Source: Mycolicibacterium sp. CBMA 234 | GTDB taxonomy: Bacteria; Actinomycetota; Actinomycetes; Mycobacteriales; Mycobacteriaceae | Assembly: GCF_009729415.1 (NCBI RefSeq) | Contig: NZ_MPKW01000025.1 | Span: 160,546 to 224,545, forward strand | Reading direction: 5' to 3' | DNA length: 64,000 bases | Part shown: positions 16,110 through 24,136 of the stretch, piece after piece | How the letters are laid out: every line of letters begins with the position of its first letter | Position numbering within the stretch: position 1 is the stretch's first letter | Notes under the pieces: model-generated | What the model saw: the letters and a program-made list of their open reading frames with translations, nothing else | Database searches by the model: none | Told to the model about the DNA's origin: nothing | Made by a program: the position numbers and the translations under genes

Positions 16110-17862
16110 CGGCGTGGCCTTTCGTGGGCTGATTGAGCTGGATCAACGTGTCGCGGAGGGCGGCCTGCTCGTGACCGGCTGCGGCGATGACGGCGGCGAT
16201 GTGGCCGTCGGGGCGGACCACCAGCGCAGTGCCGGTGGATAGTTCGGCGAATGGCCCTCCGGCGCAACGGAAATCGACAGCGGCGACCCCGACGGCCTCG
16301 GTGGCCCAGCGTGATGCCGTGGCAGGTTGGGCGAACACGGTGAACCTGTCGCGGGCGGGCATGTCCAGCGTCGACACCCGGACGCCGTCGTGGTCGACCC
16401 AGGCGTGCGGGAGTCTGCCGCCAACTCGGATAGTGGGTGTGTAGTCCTCGGCGGAGGCCGTGTCCGGTGCGTTGTCCGGGCCGCTGAGTATGCCGTCGTG
16501 ATAGCACACACCGAGGTCCAGGCCCCACATGCGGTAGTGGCCGGATTGCTGGGCGATCACCGCGCCGATCCCAGCCCGTCGGCGTCGCCCGCGGTGGGTA
16601 TCAGCGCTGAGGCCGGTCAGCCGCGCCATACCCGCGGTCATCAACGCGGTGGCCAATGCACTAGCCACGGGCCTGGGCAGTGCCCGGAATGGTCGTGATC
16701 CAGTTATCCGGCGAAGCGCCTGCTGCCCGGTTCGGGAGAGCCCGAGCTCGTCGAGCACGTCGAGGAGCCCGTCGAAGTTGTGGGCGCTGTGGGCGCTGTT
16801 GCGGATGGCGATCGGGCGCCGTTCTCGCTCATAGCTGTCTAGTAGCGCGTCGCTATCTGTCCCGGCGAGGGTCCACGCGAGCTTCCAGGCCAAGTTGTGG
16901 GCGTCGCCGACGCCGGTGTTGAGGCCCAGTCCACCGGTCGGCGGAAACCGGTGCGCGGCATCGCCGGCCAAGACCACGCGACCTTCCCGGTACCGCTCGG
17001 CCACCTGCGCGGTCATGGTCCAGCCCTGCACCGAACGGATCTCGACGGGCACCTCACGGTCACCGATTGCCGACCGGATCAGCCGCTCACATCGACGGGG
17101 CGTGAAGTCGGTAACCTGTTGGGCCGGTGGGAAATACGGAATTTGGAACACCAGGTCGTCGGGGGCGCGGTGCACGATGAACGTGCCGACGCCCCGAGGG
17201 CTGTGGGTCCAGATGACGGGTGCCCGTCGTGACCAGAGATAGCGCCGCAGATCGACTCGGCAATGCACGCTGATCAGATGCTGCAGCACAGGCCCTGACA
17301 TTGAGATACCCGCGTTTCGGCGTACCCTACTGCCTGCGCCGTCGGCGGCCACGAGGTAACTGCCGACGATCTGGTCAGTGGTTCCAGCTCTGTCGACACC
17401 GACGGTGACCCAATCGGGTGCCTGAACGTGGAACGCATACCGGGACGAGGGCCGAAAGTCGATGAGTGCGTTGGCTTTTAGCCGCTCCCACAGCAGTGGC
17501 TCGAGGGTGTGCTGGGGGAGATTCGCCGAACGGGTCGGGCTGAGTGCCTCGATGCGCTCGGCGTCCGGACTGTCTGGGTTGGCGATGGTGATGCGGCCCA
17601 GCTCCGGTCCGGCGAGAGTCGTCGCATAGACGACGTCACGCGTCTCGTGTGGCCGGGAGCTGAGCCGGCGTACCTCACGTTCCAGACCGAGCTCACGGAA
17701 CACCTCGAGAGTTCGGGTGGACAACACGTGTGCAGCCGGGTGGGTCTGCGGGGAGTCCCGCCGCTCGAGGACCACGGTGCGGACACCGTGCGCGGCCAGC
17801 AGGAGCGCCAGTGTTGCTCCGGTCGGGCCTGCGCCGACGATGACGACTGGATGAGTTGTCAT
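16099..17862 (-). CDS. FAD-dependent aromatic hydroxylase (MhpA-like)
   Basis: The 587-residue enzyme is a class A flavoprotein monooxygenase. It starts MTTHPVVIVGAGPTGATL with the GxGxxG Rossmann motif; the DG motif is in LVAADGAGSRVRR and the FAD-ribityl motif in VLAGDAAHRFPPTGGLG. A C-terminal thioredoxin-like domain ends the protein, as in MhpA and phenol hydroxylase types that hydroxylate phenylpropanoids or resorcinols with NAD(P)H and O2. ATG 17862 overlaps the FAH stop as ATGA; an in-frame extension upstream would lie inside that gene. Confidence 0.88.
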   Translation of the reverse strand: MTTHPVVIVGAGPTGATLALLLAAHGVRTVVLERRDSPQTHPAAHVLSTRTLEVFRELGLEREVRRLSSRPHETRDVVYATTLAGPELGRITIANPDSPDAERIEALSPTRSANLPQHTLEPLLWERLKANALIDFRPSSRYAFHVQAPDWVTVGVDRAGTTDQIVGSYLVAADGAGSRVRRNAGISMSGPVLQHLISVHCRVDLRRYLWSRRAPVIWTHSPRGVGTFIVHRAPDDLVFQIPYFPPAQQVTDFTPRRCERLIRSAIGDREVPVEIRSVQGWTMTAQVAERYREGRVVLAGDAAHRFPPTGGLGLNTGVGDAHNLAWKLAWTLAGTDSDALLDSYERERRPIAIRNSAHSAHNFDGLLDVLDELGLSRTGQQALRRITGSRPFRALPRPVASALATALMTAGMARLTGLSADTHRGRRRRAGIGAVIAQQSGHYRMWGLDLGVCYHDGILSGPDNAPDTASAEDYTPTIRVGGRLPHAWVDHDGVRVSTLDMPARDRFTVFAQPATASRWATEAVGVAAVDFRCAGGPFAELSTGTALVVRPDGHIAAVIAAAGHEQAALRDTLIQLNQPTKGHADVR

Positions 17863-18809
17863 GCCACGACCCGGTTGCGTTGAGTGCCCAGTGGGCCGAG
17901 GGTCAGCTCCACCAGATCGCCCGCGGACAGGAATTGTTTGAGTTCGATGCCCGCACCCCAAGTGCAGCAGCCGGTGCCGAAAACCTCTCCGGCAACCAAT
18001 GTTTCACCACGCGATGCCTCGGCGACCATGGCGCCGACGCTGTGGTACATGTCGGCGGTGCTGCATTCAGCGCGCCGTTGTCCGTTCACTCGGATCTCGC
18101 CGCGAAGTGCCTGTGGATCCGGTATCTCCTCACGGGTGGCCAACCACGGACCGAGGACGTTGCCGGTGTCGAAATCCTTACCCTTGGCCGGGCCCAACCC
18201 GGAGAACAGCTCGCCAACCAGGACGTCGCGGGCGGAGACGTCGTTGAGCAGCGTGTACCCGAATACGTGTGCCTCCCCGTCCTGCTCGGTGAGGTCGCGG
18301 CCGGACGTGCCGATCACCGCAGCCAGTTCCAGCTCGTAGTCGAGGCGCTGCGTATAGCCGGGCGCCACGATGTCGTCGTACGGGCCGATCACCGACAGGT
18401 GGTTGCCCTTGTAATAAGCCGGCCGCCGGTACCAGCCGCGGGGCGGCGCCAGGAGCCCGGTGCGCTGCAACGCGCGGGACACCAGCCGCCCGGACCGCAT
18501 CTCGATCGCCGCCGCGAACGCGTTGCGAATATGACCCTCGTACACGCTGAAATTCCTCATGCGTGGTGGCACCACCGGCGCCAGCAGCCGCACTTGCGCC
18601 AAGTCCACAATCGCGTGCGGCGGCGGAGCGGCTACGACGTTCGCCGCCTCGTGCAAGGCCGCCGGGCCCGCACCGATGAACGACGTCATCGGATCTGTGC
18701 CCATCGCGTCGTATTCGGCCACTACCGGGGTGAGGTCCACGAGGCGATTGGCATCTAGCCGTGCGCCAACCCGGACAACACCATCGCATTCGAACCTTGC
18801 CAGTAGCAC
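17859..18809 (-). CDS. Fumarylacetoacetate hydrolase-family protein
   Basis: The 316-residue product has the FAH fold: KGNHLSVIGPYDDI, then the metal-ligand run DYELELAAVIG, and FGYTLLNDVSARD. Members hydrolyse or decarboxylate oxo-acids late in aromatic catabolism. I chose the GTG at 18809, which has GGAG six bases upstream; three consecutive TTG codons at 18827-18819 are alternative starts but fall within a probable operator. It is the first gene of a five-gene operon and is coupled to the flavin hydroxylase by a four-base overlap. Confidence 0.88.
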   Translation of the reverse strand: MLLARFECDGVVRVGARLDANRLVDLTPVVAEYDAMGTDPMTSFIGAGPAALHEAANVVAAPPPHAIVDLAQVRLLAPVVPPRMRNFSVYEGHIRNAFAAAIEMRSGRLVSRALQRTGLLAPPRGWYRRPAYYKGNHLSVIGPYDDIVAPGYTQRLDYELELAAVIGTSGRDLTEQDGEAHVFGYTLLNDVSARDVLVGELFSGLGPAKGKDFDTGNVLGPWLATREEIPDPQALRGEIRVNGQRRAECSTADMYHSVGAMVAEASRGETLVAGEVFGTGCCTWGAGIELKQFLSAGDLVELTLGPLGTQRNRVVA

Positions 18810-18824
18810 CGCAGCCTCCAACAA

Positions 18825-18858
18825 CAACTAGAACAATTGGTGTCATCTGTTCTAGTTG
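18825..18858. promoter_or_regulatory. Perfect 11-bp inverted repeat, probable TetR operator
   Basis: CAACTAGAACA at 18825-18835 is mirrored by TGTTCTAGTTG at 18848-18858, with a 12-bp spacer. It lies between the TetR gene end (18921) and the FAH start (18809), just upstream of the operon's SD. A TetR-type repressor made by the upstream gene is the natural candidate ligand protein. The symmetry is seen directly; binding is inferred. Confidence 0.65.
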
Positions 18859-18920
18859 TGGAGATGGTGAATGTCAACCCCCGACGGCGGCGCGACTGGG
18901 GTCGGAATGGTGATGGGAGG

Positions 18921-19535
18921 TCAGGAAGTTCGCAACAGGGCGCGGATTGCCGACAGCAGAGTCTCGAGCATCCGGTCATGGTCCGTCTGCGTTTGACCAG
19001 CGCGGTCCCACAGCGCCCAACCCGTTGTCGCGGCACGCACCAAGGTCGCGACGGCCTCCGGGTCTGAGCAGTGCACGGCGCCGTCCTCGACGAGCCGGTT
19101 CAGGTCTGCGACGGCTGCGGTGGCGAACATCTGCGCGATCGCATGGCCTTGGTCGCGCAGGATCGGTTCGGTGACGCGGTCCCGTTCAGCGACGATGCGG
19201 CGCAGGAACGGATCGCCGACCAGTTCACGGTTCAGGCGGCGGGCGCGATCGAGGAACAGATCGACCGGGTCGTCTCCCGTGGCTGCGTCCACGTGCGCTA
19301 CCAGCCGCGCGACCCGCTCGTCGAGTGCCGCCTGCAGCACCCCGACTTTTCCTGTCCCGAAGTTGGCGTAGATCGTCCCGACCGCGACGTGCGCTCGGCG
19401 GGCGATCTCTCGCACCCCGGTCTTCGCGTACCCCACCTCCGCGAGCAACTCCTGGGCCGCGCGGATGACGTCGATACGTTTCGTCGCCGTATCCACCTTC
19501 GAATCGGAAATGGACTGTCGCGCGTCATTGCCCAT
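18921..19535 (-). CDS. TetR-family regulator of the aromatic operon
   Basis: The 204-residue protein has a clear TetR DNA-binding domain at residues about 18-65 (RAAQELLAEVGYAKTGVREIARRA, then VAVGTIYANFGTG) and a helical ligand-binding remainder. It is encoded in the same direction as, and directly upstream of, the FAH-hydroxylase-VOC-VOC-ThDP genes, with the inverted repeat at 18825-18858 between them. It probably represses that operon until an aromatic substrate or CoA ester binds. Confidence 0.88.
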   Translation of the reverse strand: MGNDARQSISDSKVDTATKRIDVIRAAQELLAEVGYAKTGVREIARRAHVAVGTIYANFGTGKVGVLQAALDERVARLVAHVDAATGDDPVDLFLDRARRLNRELVGDPFLRRIVAERDRVTEPILRDQGHAIAQMFATAAVADLNRLVEDGAVHCSDPEAVATLVRAATTGWALWDRAGQTQTDHDRMLETLLSAIRALLRTS

Positions 19536-19566
19536 GCGTCGGGATATTAGCCACCGACCGGCGATC

Positions 19567-19596
19567 TGACCCCGTCGGCCATGGCCGACGGGGTCA
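19567..19596 (-). terminator. Perfect 30-nt palindrome after mmpL
   Basis: TGACCCCGTCGGCC and its reverse complement flank a central AT, giving a 14-bp stem directly downstream of the mmpL stop and before the next gene on the same strand. With almost no loop it would melt at the centre; the GC-rich stem without U-tract is typical of mycobacterial terminators. It could also be a DNA-binding palindrome, but the 3-prime position favours termination. Confidence 0.65.
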
Positions 19597-19613
19597 GTAT
19601 TGAAGCACCGGCC

Positions 19614-22511
19614 TCAGAGAGACGCCGGCTCGGCCTGCTGTTGGATTGGCTTCGGCCAGGGCTGCGGAATCGGGCGCTGACGCACGCGCTGCGGCCACCA
19701 GAACCAGCGTCCGAGCAGGGTTGCGATCGACGGCGTCATCAGCGACCGCACCACCAGGGTGTCGAACAACAGACCCAGACCGATGGTCGTACCGACCTGG
19801 CCGATGATGATCAGCTTGCTCACCGACATGGACATCATGGTGAAGGCGAACACCAGGCCCGCCGAGGTGACCACCGACCCGGTACCCACCATGGCGCGGA
19901 TGATGCCGGTCTTCAGCCCAGCGTGGATCTCCTCCTTGATCCGCGAGACCAGCAGCAGGTTGTAGTCCGCGCCCACCGCCAGCAGCACGATGACCGACAT
20001 CGGTAACACCATCCAGTGCAACGGAATACCCACGATGTGCTGCCACAACAGCACCGAGAGCCCGAATGCGGACGCCAGGCTGAGTACAACGGTGCCCACG
20101 ATCACCGTCGATGCGACGACCGCACGGGTCAGCACCAGCATGATGATGAAGATCAGGATCAGCGCCGCGGCCGCGACGATCATCAGGTCGTAATCGGCAC
20201 CGATCTGCATGTCGTTGTACATGGCTGCGCTGCCGCCGAGGTAGATCGAGGAGCCCTCGAGCGGCGTGCCCTTGATCGCGTCAGCCGCGGCGACCTTGAG
20301 CGGGTCGATACGCGAGGTGCCCTCCGGCGTCAACGGGTCACCCTGGTGAATGATGGTGAACCGCACCGCATGTCCGTCGGGCGACATGAACAGCTTGAGA
20401 CCCCGCTGGAAATCTGGAGTATCAAAGGCTTCCGGCGGCAGGTAGAACGAGTCGTCGTTCTTGGCCGTGTCGAACGCCTCGCTCATAGCGGTGCCGGTCT
20501 TCTGCATGGCGATGGTCTGGTCCTGCTGGGCCTTCTGCATCTGGTACTGGTTCAGCAGCACCTGCTTCTGATGCTTCATCGACGCAATCTGCTTGGGTAT
20601 GGTCGCGACCATCTTGGGCATGAGGTCGGCCATGCGCTGCATCTCGGGAACCAGATCCTGGAAGTCATCGGACATCTTGCTGATGCCGTCGATGCTCTCG
20701 AAGACCGACCGCATGGACCAGCACACCGGGATATCGAAGCAGTGTGGCTCCCAATAGAAATAGTTGCGCATGGGCCGGAAGAAATCATCGAAGTCCGACA
20801 AGTGATCTCGGGTGTCACCCATGTCGTCCGAGGTGGTCTTCATCTTGTCGGCCGTGCGCTGCGTCACCGCTGCCAGATCGATCTGGACGCGCATCATCTC
20901 GGTCATCGCGTCGATGCTGTCTTGCAGGTCATTGGCCTGAGAGAGCAGATTGTCCAGATTGGTCTGCGTGTAGTCGTTGTTCATGAGCTGCGTGGAGCCG
21001 CTCTGTCCCACGGTGTACGGGATCGTCGAGTGCTTGATCGGGTCACCGTCGGGGCGAGTGATGGTCTGCACCTGGGCGATTCCGTGCACGTTCTTCAGCG
21101 CCTTGGCGATCTTGTCAATCACCAAGAAGTCGGCCGGGTTCCGCAGGTCGCGGTCGGACTCGACCATCATCAGGTCCGGGTTCATCTTGGCCTGCGAAAA
21201 GTGCCGGAACGCAGCGTCATAGCCGACGTTGGCCGCGACGTCCTTGGGCAGGTAGATCCGGTCGTTATAGGTGGTGTGGTAGCCCGGCAGCGCGATCAGG
21301 CCGACCAGTGCGGCCACCACAGCACCGACCAGGATGGCGCCGGGCCAGCGCACCGTCGCGGTGCCGACCCGGTGCCAGCCAGCGGTTTTCGTGTTCTTCC
21401 GGGGTTCGAGGACCCGGCCGAAGCGGGTGCAGACGGAGATCACCGCCGGCCCCATGGTCAGCGCCATCGCGACTACCATCACCATGCCGATGGCCAGCGG
21501 GAAGCCCATCGTCTGGAAGTACGGCAACCGGGTGAAGTGGAGGCACAAGGTCGCGCCGGCAATGGTCAGGCCCGAGGCCAGCACCACGTGGGCCGTGCCG
21601 TGAAACATGGTGTAGTAGGCCGATTCTCGGTCTTCCCCGGCCCGCCGGGCTTCCTGATAACGCCCGATCAGGAAGATGGCGTAGTCGGTCGCCGCGGCGA
21701 TCGCCAACGTCACCAGCAGGTTGGTGGCGAAGGTGGTCAGCCCAAAAACGTTGTGGTAGCCCAGGAATGCCACCAGACCTCGCGCACCGGAGAGTTCGAG
21801 CACCACCATCACCAGCACGATCAAGGTCGCGATGACGGATCGGTAGACCAGCAACAGCATGACCGCGATGACGCCGAAGGTGACCAGTTCGATCAGCTCC
21901 ATGCTCTTGTCACCGACGATGTTCTGATCGGTGCTGGTCGCCGCGGGACCGGTCACATAGGCCTTTACCCCTGGCGGAGCGGGGCTTTCGGTGGCAACGT
22001 GGCGCACCGCGGCGACCGACTCGTTGGCGAGCGTCTCACCTTGGTCACCAGCGATGTAGACCTGCACATAGGCGGCTTTGCCGTCGCGGCTCTGGGCGCC
22101 CTTGGCGGTCAGCGTGTCGCCCCAGAAGTCCTGAACGTGTTGCACGTGGGCGGTATCGGCACGCAGGTCACGGACCATCTGGTCGTAAAACACATGCGCA
22201 TCGGCGCCCAGCGGGCGCTCGCCTTCCAGCACGATCATCACCGAGCTGCTGGTGTCGTACTCGCTAAACACCTTGCCGACACGTTTGGTGGCGATCATCG
22301 ACGGTGCGTCGTTGGGGCTCATGGACACGGCCCGCAGCTTGCCGACTTCCTCGAGCTGCGGGACGACGGTGTTCAGAGCGGCGATGATCCCGATCCACAC
22401 CAGGATGATCGGCACTGCAAACCGGCGGAGGAACCGCGGTATTCCCTTGTGCTCCTTGATCTCTACCGTCGGGATGGCGTCGGTCTGGGCATCGGCGGCC
22501 GGCGTGCTCAT
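19614..22511 (-). CDS. mmpL: MmpL-family RND transporter (MmpL4/5-like)
   Basis: The 965-residue protein has the MmpL layout: an N-terminal transmembrane helix (PIILVWIGIIAALNTVV), a first periplasmic domain, five helices with the proton-relay pair D276-Y277, a second large periplasmic domain with a Gln/Met-rich coiled coil (about residues 480-690), and five more helices with D849-Y850. The coiled coil and the partner MmpS point to the MmpL4/MmpL5 class, which export siderophores or lipids and efflux drugs such as clofazimine-type compounds. Its start overlaps the mmpS stop by four bases. Confidence 0.95.
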   Translation of the reverse strand: MSTPAADAQTDAIPTVEIKEHKGIPRFLRRFAVPIILVWIGIIAALNTVVPQLEEVGKLRAVSMSPNDAPSMIATKRVGKVFSEYDTSSSVMIVLEGERPLGADAHVFYDQMVRDLRADTAHVQHVQDFWGDTLTAKGAQSRDGKAAYVQVYIAGDQGETLANESVAAVRHVATESPAPPGVKAYVTGPAATSTDQNIVGDKSMELIELVTFGVIAVMLLLVYRSVIATLIVLVMVVLELSGARGLVAFLGYHNVFGLTTFATNLLVTLAIAAATDYAIFLIGRYQEARRAGEDRESAYYTMFHGTAHVVLASGLTIAGATLCLHFTRLPYFQTMGFPLAIGMVMVVAMALTMGPAVISVCTRFGRVLEPRKNTKTAGWHRVGTATVRWPGAILVGAVVAALVGLIALPGYHTTYNDRIYLPKDVAANVGYDAAFRHFSQAKMNPDLMMVESDRDLRNPADFLVIDKIAKALKNVHGIAQVQTITRPDGDPIKHSTIPYTVGQSGSTQLMNNDYTQTNLDNLLSQANDLQDSIDAMTEMMRVQIDLAAVTQRTADKMKTTSDDMGDTRDHLSDFDDFFRPMRNYFYWEPHCFDIPVCWSMRSVFESIDGISKMSDDFQDLVPEMQRMADLMPKMVATIPKQIASMKHQKQVLLNQYQMQKAQQDQTIAMQKTGTAMSEAFDTAKNDDSFYLPPEAFDTPDFQRGLKLFMSPDGHAVRFTIIHQGDPLTPEGTSRIDPLKVAAADAIKGTPLEGSSIYLGGSAAMYNDMQIGADYDLMIVAAAALILIFIIMLVLTRAVVASTVIVGTVVLSLASAFGLSVLLWQHIVGIPLHWMVLPMSVIVLLAVGADYNLLLVSRIKEEIHAGLKTGIIRAMVGTGSVVTSAGLVFAFTMMSMSVSKLIIIGQVGTTIGLGLLFDTLVVRSLMTPSIATLLGRWFWWPQRVRQRPIPQPWPKPIQQQAEPASL

Positions 22512-22933
22512 GCGGCCTTCACAAAGCAGAAGGTCTCAGCGTTCATACCGGTGGCGGTCCTCTCTTCTTTGACCACGTCGTCAACACTGACTCGGCAGCT
22601 GATGCTGTTTCCGTTGCTCTGGGCCAGGATGTTGGGTTGGACCGAGGGCAGGGTGGTCTGCAGGACCAATGTCCACGGCAGCGACGTGCTCGGGACGCGC
22701 TGCGGCTTGCCTTCGAGATCCATGTAGTTGATGACGGCCGTGCTACCCGAACCGAAGATCTCGTACTTGACGAACTTCGGGTTGAAATCCTCGGCGTTGT
22801 CCGAGCTCTTCTCGGTGATCACAACCGGATTCGAGCCGAACACCTGACGCACGTTCGACACGATCACCACGCCGGCGGCGACCGCCACGATCGCCAATAG
22901 CGGTAGCCATGCCCGCCGAAACACTCTTGTCAT
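22508..22933 (-). CDS. mmpS: MmpS-family membrane accessory protein
   Basis: The 141-residue product has one N-terminal membrane helix (WLPLLAIVAVAAGVVIVSNV) followed by a periplasmic beta-rich domain with FGSGSTAVINYMDLEGKPQ, characteristic of MmpS4/MmpS5. It works with MmpL as an adaptor in transport. The genes are translationally coupled. Two Cys residues in the C-terminal half may form a periplasmic disulfide. Confidence 0.95.
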   Translation of the reverse strand: MTRVFRRAWLPLLAIVAVAAGVVIVSNVRQVFGSNPVVITEKSSDNAEDFNPKFVKYEIFGSGSTAVINYMDLEGKPQRVPSTSLPWTLVLQTTLPSVQPNILAQSNGNSISCRVSVDDVVKEERTATGMNAETFCFVKAA

Positions 22934-23171
22934 CGCTGCCTTCTATAGAAGTTGCCAACCGCGCGGTCGTCGGGCATGGGGGCGCACCGCCGTTGACGGC
23001 CCCCGAACATCTAGCTAGCTAACCTAACCGAAAAAATGGATAGAATCCATCCAGTTATATGTAGTCTTCGTTACAACCCGGCGCGGCCCCACCGAATTCC
23101 TGTCGCGTCCGTGTTTGTCAGATTTGCGATGGAAAACACTTGGTTAGCAGGGGAATTCAGCCGTACGTCAC
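22934..23171. other. 238-bp gap upstream of mmpS
   Basis: This gap separates the DUF5078 gene from mmpS on the same strand. It is AT-rich between 23010 and 23075 and contains a palindrome (listed separately). I see no gene. It probably holds an own promoter for mmpS-mmpL. Confidence 0.4.
23036..23050. promoter_or_regulatory. Palindrome ATGGAT-AGA-ATCCAT upstream of mmpS
   Basis: Six-base arms ATGGAT and ATCCAT surround AGA, 103 bp upstream of the mmpS start. The inner half-site TGGAT also occurs in the long palindrome at 24071-24115 next to the TetR gene, so both may be bound by that regulator. This is a visual match only. Confidence 0.45.
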
Positions 23172-23639
23172 TTAGCTGTTGGAGGTGAAGTCCCAGACCT
23201 GCATGTTGCCCGCCGGGTAGTTCATGCACACGTCGGTCGCCTTGGCGACCACGCCCTTGTTGTTGAAGAACACTTTGGCCCAGTTGCCCCAGTGGGTCGC
23301 CACCTGCTCGTAATAGACGTTGGTAGCGGTGTCCTCGGAGTACTGCCGGCGGGCGGCCGGGTCCAGGGAGAAGAACCAGTGGATGCGGTCCTGCGCCATC
23401 TGCTGGATGTCCGCGGGCCGGTTGTTCCGGTCGATCATGTAGCGCTGGTAGTACACCGGGCTGGTGTCACGTACGGCCTGCAGGTACTGCTCGGCATCAC
23501 AGGCGGTGACAATGATCCGGTGCGGGATCGGGTAGTCGTCGGATGCATCAGCGGCAGCCGGACCAGCCAGCGACAAAGAGGTCACCGCAACGCCAAATGC
23601 CGTGGCGGCCAATCCGATACGGAGTGATCGGAGCGTCAT
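23172..23639 (-). CDS. Secreted DUF5078 protein
   Basis: The 155-residue protein has a Sec signal peptide (RIGLAATAFGVAVTSLSLAGPAAADA, cleavage likely after ADA) and a mature domain with two Cys (TACDAEQ and DVCMNYP) that could form a disulfide. It matches DUF5078, an actinobacterial secreted family of unknown role. It overlaps the end of the DUF732 gene by four bases and precedes mmpS-mmpL on the same strand, so it may be a periplasmic accessory of that transporter. Confidence 0.8.
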   Translation of the reverse strand: MTLRSLRIGLAATAFGVAVTSLSLAGPAAADASDDYPIPHRIIVTACDAEQYLQAVRDTSPVYYQRYMIDRNNRPADIQQMAQDRIHWFFSLDPAARRQYSEDTATNVYYEQVATHWGNWAKVFFNNKGVVAKATDVCMNYPAGNMQVWDFTSNS

Positions 23640-24007
23640 GCGCGTCCTCCTGTTTGCGACTCATGTGCGGCGTCTGCCAATACCGAGCGCTTGTCGGGGC
23701 AATAGGAATCGATTGCGGCAGTGAGGAACTGCCAGTTCTGCTGGGTGGCGTTCTGCCGCGACAAGTTGGTGGCGACGAACTTGGCCGACTGATAGGCGTC
23801 ATGGTCGATGTTGTTGGCCAACCGCTGGCATGCGATCTTGCCCAACCAGGCGTTGTAGTCCTTCGGGCCATAGATCCCGTAGGTGTGCAACTGATTAGCG
23901 AAGTCTGTGTCGGGATCGGCGTGCGCGGCGGCCGAATTGGACACTGCCACGACGATTCCGATACCGGCGACGGCCAATGAATGTAAGGCCCGGTGGTGTC
24001 GCGTCAT
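23636..24007 (-). CDS. Secreted DUF732 protein
   Basis: This 123-residue protein carries a signal peptide (ALHSLAVAGIGIVVAVSNSAAAHA) and a DUF732 domain: FANQLHTYGIYGPKDYNAWLGKIACQRLANN with a second Cys in AIDSYCPD, the usual disulfide pair. DUF732 proteins are small exported mycobacterial proteins without known activity. The ATG at 24007 is 64 bp from the long palindrome. It heads the operon that includes DUF5078 and, after a gap, mmpS-mmpL. Confidence 0.82.
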   Translation of the reverse strand: MTRHHRALHSLAVAGIGIVVAVSNSAAAHADPDTDFANQLHTYGIYGPKDYNAWLGKIACQRLANNIDHDAYQSAKFVATNLSRQNATQQNWQFLTAAIDSYCPDKRSVLADAAHESQTGGRA

Positions 24008-24070
24008 GCAGCGCGCCTTTCTGATCGCAAATCGCCGCAATCGTCGGCCGATCGCAGGGTTCGTCAAGAA

Positions 24071-24115
24071 ACTATTCCGGTAAGTGGATCGAGTCAATCC
24101 ACTTACCGGAATAGT
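24071..24115. promoter_or_regulatory. Long palindrome with 19-bp perfect arms, probable TetR operator
   Basis: ACTATTCCGGTAAGTGGAT at 24071-24089 is exactly mirrored at 24097-24115 around a 7-bp spacer. It lies between the divergent DUF732 gene (start 24007) and TetR gene (start 24137), overlapping the expected -35 area of the TetR promoter. The length suggests binding of two repressor dimers or two overlapping operators. Confidence 0.75.
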
Positions 24116-24124
24116 GTCTCGGAT

Positions 24125-24130
24125 TACACT
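24125..24130 (+). promoter_or_regulatory. Candidate -10 element TACACT for a leaderless TetR gene
   Basis: TACACT ends seven bases before the GTG at 24137, the usual distance from a -10 hexamer to the transcription start, so the message would begin at the start codon. This decides the start of the TetR gene. Confidence 0.45.
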
Positions 24131-24136
24131 GCGGGG

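Noticed and set aside
20016..22727. A 903-codon open frame on the plus strand opposite mmpL/mmpS
   Set aside because: It lies wholly antisense to the well-supported mmpL and mmpS genes, its product is His/Arg/Gly-rich without any fold, and long antisense frames are expected in GC-rich coding DNA.
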